This document shows positions 1-8,359 of a stretch of DNA of 64,000 nucleotides, piece by piece (the stretch's first letter is position 1; the number at the start of each line of letters is the position of its first letter). The notes under the pieces were generated by a model that was not told the DNA's origin, ran no database searches, and was given only the letters and a program-made list of their open reading frames with translations. Source of the stretch: Thiomicrorhabdus sp965603495 (GTDB lineage: Bacteria; Pseudomonadota; Gammaproteobacteria; Thiomicrospirales; Thiomicrospiraceae); NCBI GenBank assembly GCA_965603495.1, contig CBFDDF010000005.1, positions 62,001-126,000 of the forward strand, given 5' to 3'. The translations under genes and the position numbers were made by a program.

Positions 1-421
1 GGAAAACGGGAATTTAGTCGACGTTAAAGGTAATCCGGTCTTAAACGAGACGGGTGTCCAGATTAATGTCCCGCCTTCGAAAAGCATTACGATTGGTGAT
101 GATGGCACGATTTCAATTGTGCCTGCAGAATCGCCTAGTAATCAATTGGTGGTTTTGGATCGTTTACGGTTGGTTAAACCGAATATACAAGATTTAGAAA
201 AAGGCCTTGATGGCTTTACCCGCTTGAAAGAGGGTGGGAATCCTGTGGTGCAGGAGAACGTCATGGTCGTGAGTGGCGCTTTGGAAAGCAGTAATGTTAA
301 TACCGCTACGGCTTTGGTCAATATGATTGAGTTGTCTCGTAAATATGAGATGCAAGTCAAGATGATGTCGACCACCAAAGCTCATGCACAGAAATCAGAT
401 TCACTGTTGTCGTTAAGATAG
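1..421 (+). CDS. flgF: Flagellar proximal rod protein FlgF, 3' end
   Basis: The 5' end lies outside the window; the reading frame is open from base 2 to the TAG at 419-421. The protein is part of the proximal rod of the basal body in the periplasm. The visible 139 residues are the C-terminal half of a rod/hook family protein: an L-R-L-V-K-P stretch followed by the conserved C-terminal helix that begins with A-L-E-S-S-N-V-N and ends with heptad-like hydrophobics. FlgG directly downstream has the same C-terminal signature, but the flgF-flgG order and the poorer match to FlgG favour FlgF. The gap to flgG is 17 bp, so they share an operon. FlgE is the only serious alternative and is much less likely next to flgG. 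Confidence 0.88.
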   Translation, partial: ENGNLVDVKGNPVLNETGVQINVPPSKSITIGDDGTISIVPAESPSNQLVVLDRLRLVKPNIQDLEKGLDGFTRLKEGGNPVVQENVMVVSGALESSNVNTATALVNMIELSRKYEMQVKMMSTTKAHAQKSDSLLSLR

Positions 422-438
422 GCTAAGGAGATAGAAAG

Positions 439-1230
439 ATGAATAGAGCACTTTATATTGCTAAAACAGGTTTAGAAGCTCAGCAGTTTCGTTTAGCTGC
501 GATTTCTAACAACTTAGCCAATGCCAATACCTATGCCTATAAAACAGGGCGTGCGGAATTTGATGACTTACTCTACCAAAATGTTCGTCAGCCGGGCGCT
601 CAAGCGACGCAAGATGAATCGAATACACTACCTTCTGGCTTGCAGCTCGGAACGGGTGTTAAGGCCATTGGTGTACAGAAAATCCATACCCAAGGTAACT
701 TGATGGTGACCGACAATCAGTTGGATATCGCGATTGAGGGGAAAGGTTTTTTTCAAACCTTGGATCAGGAAGGGAATTTAATGTATACCCGTGATGGTTC
801 TTTTCAGGTGAATCAAAACGGAGATGTCGTAACTTCCTCGGGCTATTTACTGGAACCCAATATTAACATTCCGCAAGATTCGACGAATATTTCGATTACC
901 CGAGATGGTGCGGTGTTTGTATCTCAGCCTGGTCAGGTTGCGCAAAATCAAGTGGGTCAGATTGAGTTAACAACCTTCATTAATCCGGCCGGATTGGAGT
1001 CGATAGGACATAACTTCTATCTCGAGACGACGGCCAGTGGTGTTGCTAATGTCAATAATCCGGAAACCGCAGAAGCGGGTTCTTTAACCCAGGGAGCGCT
1101 TGAGTCTTCTAACGTAAATACGGTTGAAGAATTGATTGGAATGATTGAAGCACAGCGAACTTATGAGATGAACTCTAAAGCGATCTCAGCAGCTGATGGC
1201 ATGATGCAGTACTTAAATAACAATACTTAA
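439..1230 (+). CDS. flgG: Flagellar distal rod protein FlgG
   Basis: Builds the distal rod, the drive shaft that passes through the P and L rings. The 263 residues are the usual FlgG length (about 260). Residues 3-45 form the N-terminal rod/hook signature with the S-N-N-L-A-N-A-N-T core, and the last 45 residues carry the matching C-terminal helix (S-N-V-N-T-V-E-E-L-I followed by E-A-Q-R-T-Y-E-M). An AAGGAGATAG Shine-Dalgarno sequence precedes the ATG. It lies between flgF and flgH, as in most gammaproteobacterial flagellar operons. Confidence 0.96.
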   Translation: MNRALYIAKTGLEAQQFRLAAISNNLANANTYAYKTGRAEFDDLLYQNVRQPGAQATQDESNTLPSGLQLGTGVKAIGVQKIHTQGNLMVTDNQLDIAIEGKGFFQTLDQEGNLMYTRDGSFQVNQNGDVVTSSGYLLEPNINIPQDSTNISITRDGAVFVSQPGQVAQNQVGQIELTTFINPAGLESIGHNFYLETTASGVANVNNPETAEAGSLTQGALESSNVNTVEELIGMIEAQRTYEMNSKAISAADGMMQYLNNNT

Positions 1231-1283
1231 AAAACATAATATCCAGAAAAATACCGTGTAGAGCACGATACAGGGGTTGGAAA

Positions 1284-2012
1284 ATGAAGACTAATTTGAA
1301 AAAAATGCTTAAATTGAGTAGCGCAATCACGCTGTCAGCACTTGTGTTAACGGGGTGTAGTAGTGCGCCAGAGCGCATGCAGAGTATGAGTTATGCGCCC
1401 AGTTATCCCATGAATATTCCGCAACCAGAGCAGCCTAAAAATGGTTCTTTGTATCAGGTGGGTGGCATGACGCTGTTTGATGATTCTAGAGCGCATAGAA
1501 TCGGCGATATTATTACCATTGATCTTTCAGAAAGCATGTCAGCAAATAAGAAAGATGAAGCCAAATACGATAAATCAAATAGCCAAGATTATGGTGTAAC
1601 AACCCCCTTTGGTATTACAACACCGAACAATGTCGTCGGAAATTTCATTAATGGGGTAACCGCTCCTTTGCAGGGTTTATCGGTTGGCTACGGCTCTGAA
1701 GGTTCGTTTTCTGGTAAAAGCAATGTTAAGCAGAATTCAAGTTTAGAAGGTTCCATTGCTGTCACGGTTGTTGAGGTTATCTCGAATGGCAATCTGGTGG
1801 TGAGAGGTGAAAAGTGGATTACGATTCACGATGGCGATGAAGTGGTGCAGTTTGCAGGGATTATTCGACCTGAAGATATTCAGCCAGATAATACGATTTC
1901 ATCCGTTAAGGTCGCAGACGTCCGCTTAGTTTATAAAGATGTGGGTATGTCGGGTGATACTGCAAGATCAGGTATTGGTACACAGTGGTTAAGTAAGTAT
2001 TGGCCTTTGTAA
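1284..2012 (+). CDS. flgH: Flagellar L-ring lipoprotein FlgH
   Basis: Forms the outer-membrane L ring that acts as bushing for the rod. Residues 1-24 are a lipoprotein signal peptide with the lipobox L-T-G-C, so Cys25 is the expected lipidation site. The mature part has typical FlgH features: a G-D-I-I-T-I-D-L stretch near residue 75, an S-S-L-E-G-S-I-A-V-T-V strand, and the terminal G-I-G-T-Q-W-L-S. The length of 242 residues is standard. It is the last gene of the flgF-G-H transcript; a gap of more than 450 bp with hairpins and a new sigma-54 promoter separates it from flgI. Confidence 0.95.
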   Translation: MKTNLKKMLKLSSAITLSALVLTGCSSAPERMQSMSYAPSYPMNIPQPEQPKNGSLYQVGGMTLFDDSRAHRIGDIITIDLSESMSANKKDEAKYDKSNSQDYGVTTPFGITTPNNVVGNFINGVTAPLQGLSVGYGSEGSFSGKSNVKQNSSLEGSIAVTVVEVISNGNLVVRGEKWITIHDGDEVVQFAGIIRPEDIQPDNTISSVKVADVRLVYKDVGMSGDTARSGIGTQWLSKYWPL

Positions 2013-2235
2013 GTCATTGATGTATAGGGTTATTTTGTTTAGGCTGACTAGTGCGTAGTAAGTGCTGTTGTGTTCAAACAATATTCCAATTTTTCGAAAA
2101 GCAATCAGTCTATACAATGGATCTTAACCCCAAAGTTTCTATTGGCTTCTTTTACAAGCAAATTTTTGTTAGTCAGTTTTTTCATTCAAGAGCGTCTTTC
2201 TATAGATAGAGGCTCATTTCAGTATTTTGGAAGTT

Positions 2236-2247
2236 ACCAGGCCTGGT
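2236..2247. repeat. Palindrome ACCAGGCCTGGT, copy 1
   Basis: Perfect 12-bp palindrome, here extended to TACCAGGCCTGGTA. It is followed within a few bases by GCTTTTAAAAGC and a T7 run, so the transcript could form a terminator-like structure. This is one of five identical copies in the window. Confidence 0.9.
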
Positions 2248-2289
2248 AGCTTTTAAAAGCACTTTTTTTACAGTTTTTTCTGGTCTTTG

Positions 2290-2314
2290 GGGGTGCTGTG
2301 CGCCCCATTTTTTT
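2290..2314 (+). terminator. Intrinsic terminator in flgH-flgI gap
   Basis: GGGGTGC and GCGCCCC (one G-T pair) form a 7-bp stem with a TGT loop, followed by A and T7. It would stop read-through from the flgF-G-H side before the flgI promoter. Confidence 0.6.
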
Positions 2315-2381
2315 ATTCTTTTTTCTAAATTCAAGCCTATAACGGCAGATTCAACCAATTCTTTAGTCTTCTTTCCATTCT

Positions 2382-2398
2382 TTGGCACATCAAATGCT
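2382..2398 (+). promoter_or_regulatory. Sigma-54 promoter of flgI
   Basis: TTGGCACATCAAATGCT matches the -24/-12 consensus (TTGGCACG-N4-TTGCW) with the obligatory GG-N10-GC spacing. The predicted start is near 2409, which leaves a leader of about 77 nt before the flgI ATG. Confidence 0.82.
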
Positions 2399-2485
2399 TA
2401 ATCACTGTTGACGCTGAATAGCGTATATAATAAAAAATATAATAAACAAAGACTTACCAGAAAAAACGATTCCAAGGGGATTCCA

Positions 2486-3586
2486 ATGATCACACGAAAG
2501 CTCGTCATGATTTTGACACTATTGATAGTTTGGAGTAATTATAGTTATGCAGAGCGTGTTAAAGACATCGCTAATGTCGGGGGCGTACGTGCCAACCATT
2601 TAATTGGTTATGGCTTGGTGGTTGGTTTAACCGGTTCAGGGGATAAAACGCCCTTTGCAGAACAAAGTTTATTGAGTATGTTGAATAAGTTTGGGATTCA
2701 TATGCCTTCCGGGGTAAAAACCAATGCCAAAAATATTGCAGCAGTAGCGGTGCATGCCGAGTTACCTGCTTTTGCAAAACCTGGGCAGAAAATTGACATT
2801 ACAGTCTCCTCGTTAGGTAATGCTAAAAGTTTACGTGGCGGAACTTTGTTGTTGACGCCTTTAAAAGGTGTCGATGGTAATGTCTACGCCTTAGGTCAAG
2901 GTAACTTGGTCGTGGGTGGCTTAGATGCCAGTGGTGCAGATGGTTCTCGAATTACTATTAATGTACCGAGTGTCGGTCGTATACCTGATGGAGCGATGGT
3001 TGAAAGAAGCGTTAATACCGGATTTGAACTAGGTAATACCATTAGCTTAAACTTAAAAACGGCTGACTTTACAACAGCAACCAACCTTGTCACAGCGATT
3101 AATGACATGCTAGGAGCGGGCACCGCCAGTGCGTTAGATGCAGATACTGTCGAAGTGATGGCACCTAGAATCGTTGATCAGCGAGTAAGTTTTCTATCCA
3201 TTCTAGAAAATATTGAAGTGGTTCCTGGTGAAGAGTCCGCCAGAATTATTGTTAATTCCAGAACTGGAACGGTCGTGATTGGTCAAAATGTGCGAGTGAG
3301 TCCTGCTGCGGTAACGCATGGTGGGCTTACCGTAAAAATCACTGAATCCATGGATGTTTCTCAGCCCAACGCTTTTGCGGGTGGCACCACAGCAGTCACG
3401 CCTGATTCTGTGGTGGATATCGAAGCCAGTGGCAGTGGTCATATGTTCAAATTTCCGAAAGGGGTTTCTCTGGATGATATCGTGCAGGCGGTAAATAAAG
3501 TCGGTGCTGCGCCAGGAGATTTAGTTGCCATTCTTGAAGCGCTTAAACAGTCAGGCGCTTTAAAAGCTGACTTGATGATTATTTAG
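2486..3586 (+). CDS. flgI: Flagellar P-ring protein FlgI
   Basis: Periplasmic P-ring subunit assembled around the rod with help of FlgA. The frame is open further upstream (to 2408), but the ATG at 2486 is chosen: AAGGGG lies just before it, the sigma-54 transcript starts only near 2409, and this start gives a clean signal peptide ending S-Y-A before E-R-V-K-D-I-A. The mature protein begins with the canonical V-K-D-I-A-N-V-G-G-V-R-A-N-H-L-I-G-Y-G motif and ends with L-K-A-D-L-M-I-I. The length is 366 residues, normal for the family. Confidence 0.95.
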   Translation: MITRKLVMILTLLIVWSNYSYAERVKDIANVGGVRANHLIGYGLVVGLTGSGDKTPFAEQSLLSMLNKFGIHMPSGVKTNAKNIAAVAVHAELPAFAKPGQKIDITVSSLGNAKSLRGGTLLLTPLKGVDGNVYALGQGNLVVGGLDASGADGSRITINVPSVGRIPDGAMVERSVNTGFELGNTISLNLKTADFTTATNLVTAINDMLGAGTASALDADTVEVMAPRIVDQRVSFLSILENIEVVPGEESARIIVNSRTGTVVIGQNVRVSPAAVTHGGLTVKITESMDVSQPNAFAGGTTAVTPDSVVDIEASGSGHMFKFPKGVSLDDIVQAVNKVGAAPGDLVAILEALKQSGALKADLMII

Positions 3587-3606
3587 CGGAAAGCTTGGAG
3601 AAATTT

Positions 3607-4065
3607 ATGGAAGTTCCAAAATTGAGTACAATGCAGCCTAATCAAAGTTCAAACGTTCAAACGTATCATAACTATACTGATGTGAATGCGTTAAGCGGTT
3701 TGAAAAAGCAGGCGCGTGATGACCAGGAGTCTGCATTGAGACCAGTTGCAGAGCAATTTGAAGCGCTCTTTGTTCAGCAGATATTGAAAGAGTCCAGAAA
3801 AGTCAGTTTTGATGAAGGTTGGCTAGATGGCGGGCAGGGCGATTTTTATAAAGACTGGTCAGATAAACAGTTGTCATTAAACTTATCTTCTAAAGGAACG
3901 CTTGGGTTTGCCGATAGTATAGTTGAACAACTTGCTCCGAACCTGCCTAAAGCGGCACAATTAAAACAAGAGTCGGTTCATCCAGACCCTAAAAAACCGC
4001 TGGACAATGCTGTAAGCCCCTTGTCAACCGAGCAAGCAATAGCCTTTAGAAAATTGAATAAGTAA
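3607..4065 (+). CDS. flgJ: FlgJ rod-binding protein, single domain
   Basis: Rod cap/scaffold protein. An in-frame TTG exists at 3595, but GGAG at 3597-3600 sits six bases before the ATG at 3607, so 152 residues are called. The N-terminal rod-binding domain is clear (A-E-Q-F-E-A-L-F-V-Q-Q-I-L-K, then D-F-Y-K-D-W-S-D-K-Q-L-S). The C-terminal glucosaminidase domain found in enterobacterial and Pseudomonas FlgJ (about 300 residues in total) is absent. A separate lytic transglycosylase gene follows flgL and probably supplies the wall-cutting activity. A sigma-28 promoter lies inside this gene. Confidence 0.9.
   Translation: MEVPKLSTMQPNQSSNVQTYHNYTDVNALSGLKKQARDDQESALRPVAEQFEALFVQQILKESRKVSFDEGWLDGGQGDFYKDWSDKQLSLNLSSKGTLGFADSIVEQLAPNLPKAAQLKQESVHPDPKKPLDNAVSPLSTEQAIAFRKLNK
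3891..3917 (+). promoter_or_regulatory. Sigma-28 promoter inside flgJ, for flgKL
   Basis: TAAA at 3891-3894, a 15-bp spacer, then GCCGATAG at 3910-3917: an exact match in spacing and seven of eight bases in the -10 to the FliA consensus. It would start transcription near 3929, about 180 bp ahead of flgK. Hook-junction genes are late (FliA) genes in several gammaproteobacteria. Confidence 0.65.
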
Positions 4066-4108
4066 TGTTCTACGAGTGTTTGTTAAAGACTGAAAAAAGG
4101 AAACCATT

Positions 4109-5944
4109 ATGAGTGACATGTTAATGATCGGCTCAACAGCCACGAGTGCTTTCAGAAAGGCACTTGAGGTCACTGGGCATAACGTCGCCAACATTGCGAC
4201 GGAAGGTTACAGTCGTCAACGTGCTGAATTTGTGAATAACTCTGCTCAGATTGTTGGAGCGATTCAGAAAGGTGGTGGCGTGCGAGTTGACAATGTCATG
4301 CGTATTCAAGCGGATTATATTCAGTCACAATTGGTTAATTCGAGTTCTACTAAGTCTCGTTATGAAGAAAGTCTTCAACAGTCAAAACAGATCGAAGGTC
4401 TCATTGCAGGGAATGATGAGGGTGTTCAGCAGGTGGTTCAGCAGTTCTTTGATTCGATGCAGAACTTAGCAAGCAATCCGACATCAAACGTAAATAGACA
4501 GTTAGTTATTCATGAAGCTTCAAAACTAGAGAGTCATATCGTGAACTTAACCTCTGTTTTAGTCAGTAATGAAGATGACGTTAACAACCAAATTGACAAT
4601 ATGATTTTAGAAATTAATGCGCGAGTAGATCTCGTTGCGCGTGTTAATGCTGAGGTTGGTAACACATTAAACAATGGTGGCCAATTACCGAATGATTTAC
4701 TTGATCAAAGAGATCAAGCTATTTTAGAGTTGAGTAAGTTTCTGGATATCAAAACGCATCAAACTGAAAATGGCGGTATTGATGTTTATACCGCAAGTGG
4801 TAAATTCCCATTGGTCAGTGATGGTACTGTGACTCGACTTGACTCGAAGTTGAGTGAGTTTTCGAATGAAAACAGAAAAGAAGTTTATATGACAATTTCT
4901 GGTCAGAGTCGTGATGTTGGTGAGTTTATTACGGGGGGGCGTTTAGGTGGGATTTTAGACTTTCGAAGTGAGATGTTAGATCCGGCTAAAAATGAATTAG
5001 GTGTCATGTTAAATGGCCTGGTGGCAAGCACTAATTGGCAGAACTACCAAGGTTATGATGTGAATGGTGATGCAGGTGAAGAAATCTTCACTCCTTTGGC
5101 AGTGTCGGGAACAAAAAGTATTAATAATGCCACAGGCAGTAACGATGGTTCCGCAATTCTAGTTCAGTTTAATCCCACTGCTCCAGCAGGCGCCCCAAAT
5201 GCACCGCCTTATAATCCTGCTGGATTACAACCTTTAACTTACGGTGATAAGGAAGCTTATCTTGCTAATGCTTATGACAGTATGGGGAATATGAAGGCCA
5301 GTGAATACATTATGACCCATGATGGTGCTAACTTTTTGGTCACAAATCGAGAAACCAATGCCTTATTGGGCACTGTGATTCCTGGTACGCCAGTTGAAAT
5401 TGATGGTTTAGAGTTTTCAGTACCAATTCCACCTGCAGCGATCTATCAGGCAGGGGATAGTTTTGTAATTAAGCCTCACCAAGCGATCTTAAAACAGTTT
5501 GAAGTCAGATTAGATGACCCTGATAAAATTGCGGCTAGAGGCCAGTCTCCAGCGGATACCAACGCTGATGGTTCAATCTTAGATGAGGTGCCAACAGCAG
5601 GGGCTCAAGGGGATAACGTCAATGCGGCCAACCTGGCAAACCTTGGTTCCAAAAAAATTCTTTATTCGGATGCCTTGAATCAACCGACCGAAACTATATT
5701 GGGCGGTTATTCAATTATGGCAACGGGTATTGGGATGTATGTACAAAGTTCTGATATTAAGTTGCAAGCACAAACAGCCGTATATGAAAATGTTCTCGAT
5801 AGAAGAGAATCATATTCAGGGGTGAGCCTGGATGAAGAGGCTGCTAATTTGGTCCGTTTTCAGCAGGCTTATGAAGCTGCTGCACAAGTTATTTCAACAT
5901 CAAAGTCAATTTTTGATACATTGCTTAGCGCAGTGAGAGGGTAA
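4109..5944 (+). CDS. flgK: Flagellar hook-associated protein 1 FlgK
   Basis: First hook-filament junction protein. The N terminus has the rod/hook family signature (A-F-R-K-A-L-E-V-T-G-H-N-V-A-N, G-Y-S-R-Q-R) and the C-terminal helix ends with F-Q-Q-A-Y-E-A-A-A-Q-V-I-S-T-S-K and F-D-T-L-L, typical of FlgK. The length of 611 residues is slightly above the usual 550, from a central region (about residues 330-480) rich in Pro, Ala and Gly. AAAGGAAACC precedes the ATG. It is four bases from flgL, so the two are co-transcribed. Confidence 0.95.
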   Translation: MSDMLMIGSTATSAFRKALEVTGHNVANIATEGYSRQRAEFVNNSAQIVGAIQKGGGVRVDNVMRIQADYIQSQLVNSSSTKSRYEESLQQSKQIEGLIAGNDEGVQQVVQQFFDSMQNLASNPTSNVNRQLVIHEASKLESHIVNLTSVLVSNEDDVNNQIDNMILEINARVDLVARVNAEVGNTLNNGGQLPNDLLDQRDQAILELSKFLDIKTHQTENGGIDVYTASGKFPLVSDGTVTRLDSKLSEFSNENRKEVYMTISGQSRDVGEFITGGRLGGILDFRSEMLDPAKNELGVMLNGLVASTNWQNYQGYDVNGDAGEEIFTPLAVSGTKSINNATGSNDGSAILVQFNPTAPAGAPNAPPYNPAGLQPLTYGDKEAYLANAYDSMGNMKASEYIMTHDGANFLVTNRETNALLGTVIPGTPVEIDGLEFSVPIPPAAIYQAGDSFVIKPHQAILKQFEVRLDDPDKIAARGQSPADTNADGSILDEVPTAGAQGDNVNAANLANLGSKKILYSDALNQPTETILGGYSIMATGIGMYVQSSDIKLQAQTAVYENVLDRRESYSGVSLDEEAANLVRFQQAYEAAAQVISTSKSIFDTLLSAVRG

Positions 5945-5948
5945 TTAG

Positions 5949-7010
5949 ATGAGGATTTCTACAAATCAATTTCATAGTCAGGGTATCAATTCGATTCAAA
6001 GACATCAAGAGAACTTGTTAGACATGCAGGTTAAATTGAGTACTGGTAAACGTGTTAATAAAGCCAGTGATGATCCTGTGGCTGCAGGCCAAATTCACTC
6101 TATGAACCGTACTATGAATACCATCGATCAATACGCACGTAATGGCGAGTTTGCTAAAACCCAGTTGGTCCTAGAAGAGACGGCGATTGATGACACCACT
6201 AATTCGCTACAGAGAGCCCGTGAATTGGGTATTCAGATGATTAATGGCACCTATAATCCGAGCAATCGTATGGCGACAGCGCAAGAGATCGGACAAATTA
6301 TCAATCAAGTGCGTAGTATGATGAATTACTCTACTTCAGAAGGAGAATCTCTGTTTGCAGGTAATGATGTTGATAAACAGCCCTACGTAGTAGATGGGGG
6401 AACTTATGATGATACCACCACGGTACCGGTCGAAGTCGAAAATGGTTTTTATTCTTATATAGGTAATTTACCTGTAGCGGATCCTGATTATTCCCCTACC
6501 GCTAATTTTGGCTCGCGTTTTTTGCAGATAGGTTTTGATTCTGATAATAAACTTGCTTCAGATGACAGCGGTGATGCTGCACGAGTTCGAGTTAGTGATA
6601 ATGGTTCGGATGTATTCAATATTCCTGGTGGCGCAACCTCTCTAGTAAAATACGATGATGGAGCAGGTAATCCGCCTGACAGCAATATCTTGAATGTTTT
6701 GGTGGAAATGAAAAAGCAGCTTGATGCAGGAGTGCCGGTTTCACTAGAAGTGATTGAAGATATTACCGGCAGTATCACTCACTTATCGCAAGTTAGAGCC
6801 GAAATAGGTGGGCGTCAAAACCGAATTGAAAATCAATATGAAGCGGGTGAGAACTTTAAACTTGCTTTGGCGGAGAGAAAATCAAACCTTGAAGACCAGG
6901 ATGTTGTTGCAGGGATTTCAGAGTTTACTCGAAATCAAACAGCCTTGCAGATGGCGCAACAAATCTTTAGTAAGGTTCAGAATTTATCGCTTTTTAACTA
7001 CTTACGTTAG
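5949..7010 (+). CDS. flgL: Flagellar hook-associated protein 3 FlgL
   Basis: Second junction protein, related to flagellin. Residues 1-130 carry the flagellin-like N-terminal coiled coil (M-R-I-S-T-N-Q, L-S-T-G-K-R-V-N-K-A-S-D-D-P, R-A-R-E-L-G-I-Q) and the C terminus shows the matching helix ending in Q-I-F-S-K-V-Q-N-L-S-L-F-N-Y-L-R. The length of 353 residues is within the family range. It overlaps no gene; a strong inverted repeat at 7052-7074 follows the stop codon and may end the flgKL message. Confidence 0.94.
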   Translation: MRISTNQFHSQGINSIQRHQENLLDMQVKLSTGKRVNKASDDPVAAGQIHSMNRTMNTIDQYARNGEFAKTQLVLEETAIDDTTNSLQRARELGIQMINGTYNPSNRMATAQEIGQIINQVRSMMNYSTSEGESLFAGNDVDKQPYVVDGGTYDDTTTVPVEVENGFYSYIGNLPVADPDYSPTANFGSRFLQIGFDSDNKLASDDSGDAARVRVSDNGSDVFNIPGGATSLVKYDDGAGNPPDSNILNVLVEMKKQLDAGVPVSLEVIEDITGSITHLSQVRAEIGGRQNRIENQYEAGENFKLALAERKSNLEDQDVVAGISEFTRNQTALQMAQQIFSKVQNLSLFNYLR

Positions 7011-7034
7011 CGCCAAGATTTTGGCATAAGTAAA

Positions 7035-7051
7035 GTGGTACTGGAATTGCT
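7035..7051 (+). promoter_or_regulatory. Sigma-54 promoter of transglycosylase gene
   Basis: GTGGTACTGGAATTGCT fits the -24/-12 consensus (TGGYAC and TTGCT, GG-N10-GC). The expected start, 12 bases after the -12 C, is about 7062, inside the loop of the hairpin at 7052-7074. Confidence 0.72.
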
Positions 7052-7074
7052 AAAGCCTCCTATATGGAGGCTTT
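7052..7074 (+). promoter_or_regulatory. Hairpin masking the SD; possible flgL terminator
   Basis: AAAGCCTCC and GGAGGCTTT form a perfect 9-bp stem around a TATAT loop. The right arm contains the GGAGG Shine-Dalgarno of the next gene (7066-7070). The tail ATTT is too short for a strong terminator, so both a weak terminator and a translational block of read-through mRNA are possible. Confidence 0.7.
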
Positions 7075-7078
7075 ATTT

Positions 7079-8329
7079 GTGAAATTAAAAACAAATTTAC
7101 TGTGGGTGTTTACCAGCATATGGCTGTTAAGTGTTACGTTGAGTGCGTATATGCTTTTACAGAAATCGATGGTTAAAGCTAAGTTCGAGTCGGTATCTCA
7201 AAGTACTTTGAGCATGACTCGCCAAACTACTGAGATGGCTACACTTGCTAAAGGCTCTGAGCTGGATGCTCCTCTCCCTGCAAGAGGGTCTAATATTGTT
7301 TTACGAGATGAGGTTGTTAAGCAGATCAAGACAAAACAACAGGCTACTGTATTCTCAAAACCACCTGATTTAGAGAGTAGGTCTGCAGTGTTAAATGCTT
7401 ATGTCACCTCTACATTGACATCAGATCCTGGTGCAAAGGAACAGGCATCTGAATTATCGCCTTCATTAGTGGTTTATCCTCAAGAATTAATTTTTGAATT
7501 TCCACGTGCACTTGCAACTGAGCAAAATATTAAAAGCGCCATGGTTAGGTTGCTTCTCAGTAAAACACCTTTTAAAGAGACCAATTGGCTGGATAAAAGC
7601 CCCGTGTCTTTAAAGCAAAGACCTTTTTTCTATAAGAGAGTTTTGGATCATAATGGCCAGCCAATGCGCTATCCTTTTGCGGTCTTTAACTATGTTAATC
7701 ATCTTCTGAAAATAGGTGCGGTAGAAGGGTTTACGACTCAATCTGAGTTTGTTTGGTTGCATATTCCTGTCACAGATAAAAATGATTTAGTCCAGATTGA
7801 AAAATACAGTCAAATTGTGGATAACTATGCAAAGCAGTTTAATATCTCGCCAAACTTAGTCTTCGCTATTATGGAGGTTGAAAGTAATTTTAATCCAGAA
7901 GCGGTAAGTCGTTCGAACGCTTTAGGTTTGATGCAGCTTAAAGCGAATGCGGCTGGTCAGGATGTTTATAAACTGATCGATCAACGAGATGGCAGGCCTG
8001 GTAAAAAAGAATTATTTGATTCTGAAAACAATATCCGGATGGGCACCGCTTATTTAGGTTTACTTAAACACGACTATTTGTCGGGTGTTCGGAATGCCAA
8101 AAGCAGAGATTTTTTGACAATAGCTTCATACAATGGCGGTTTGACAGCAGTTTTAGAAACCTTTTCTGATTCAAAAGAGAAAGCGATTAGCAAAATTAAT
8201 CGCTTGCACCCTAATCAGGTTTATCGTACCTTAAGATATGGCCTTAAATCTAAAGAAACCAGGCTTTATATTGAGAAGGTTTTGAAGGCCAAAGATCGTT
8301 ACCAGGAACTATTAGACGATTATGTCTAA
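7079..8329 (+). CDS. MltC-like lytic transglycosylase
   Basis: Cleaves peptidoglycan in the periplasm. The GTG at 7079 is preferred over the ATG at 7064 because GGAGG at 7066-7070 is spaced eight bases from the GTG and overlaps the ATG. The protein has 416 residues. An N-terminal hydrophobic segment (about residues 6-27) anchors it in the inner membrane; residues about 105-245 resemble the MltC N-terminal domain; the rest is an SLT domain with E-S-N-F-N-P (probable catalytic Glu268), A-L-G-L-M-Q, and A-S-Y-N-G-G. A sigma-54 promoter directly upstream and the position after flgL suggest it opens the wall for rod or stator assembly, replacing the missing FlgJ enzyme domain. This role is inferred. 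Confidence 0.85.
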   Translation: MKLKTNLLWVFTSIWLLSVTLSAYMLLQKSMVKAKFESVSQSTLSMTRQTTEMATLAKGSELDAPLPARGSNIVLRDEVVKQIKTKQQATVFSKPPDLESRSAVLNAYVTSTLTSDPGAKEQASELSPSLVVYPQELIFEFPRALATEQNIKSAMVRLLLSKTPFKETNWLDKSPVSLKQRPFFYKRVLDHNGQPMRYPFAVFNYVNHLLKIGAVEGFTTQSEFVWLHIPVTDKNDLVQIEKYSQIVDNYAKQFNISPNLVFAIMEVESNFNPEAVSRSNALGLMQLKANAAGQDVYKLIDQRDGRPGKKELFDSENNIRMGTAYLGLLKHDYLSGVRNAKSRDFLTIASYNGGLTAVLETFSDSKEKAISKINRLHPNQVYRTLRYGLKSKETRLYIEKVLKAKDRYQELLDDYV

Positions 8330-8359
8330 GTCAGAAAGTTCAGTCTAAGGAAATTAATA

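Larger units (their letters stand above)
2013..2381. other. Long intergenic region between flgH and flgI
   Basis: No convincing gene is visible here. The longest open frame (62 codons on the minus strand, about 2200-2388) is lysine-rich, has no recognisable motif and runs through two hairpins and a promoter, so it is not called. The stretch holds the palindrome ACCAGGCCTGGT, a following GCTTTTAAAAGC inverted repeat with a T7 tail, a GC-rich terminator at 2290-2314, and at its right edge the flgI sigma-54 promoter. The separation of flgI from flgH by an own promoter differs from organisms where flgBCDEFGHIJ is one transcript. Confidence 0.7.

Noticed and set aside
2200..2388. 62-codon minus-strand open frame in the flgH-flgI gap
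   Set aside because: No homology, no ribosome site, crosses terminator hairpins and ends in the flgI promoter area.
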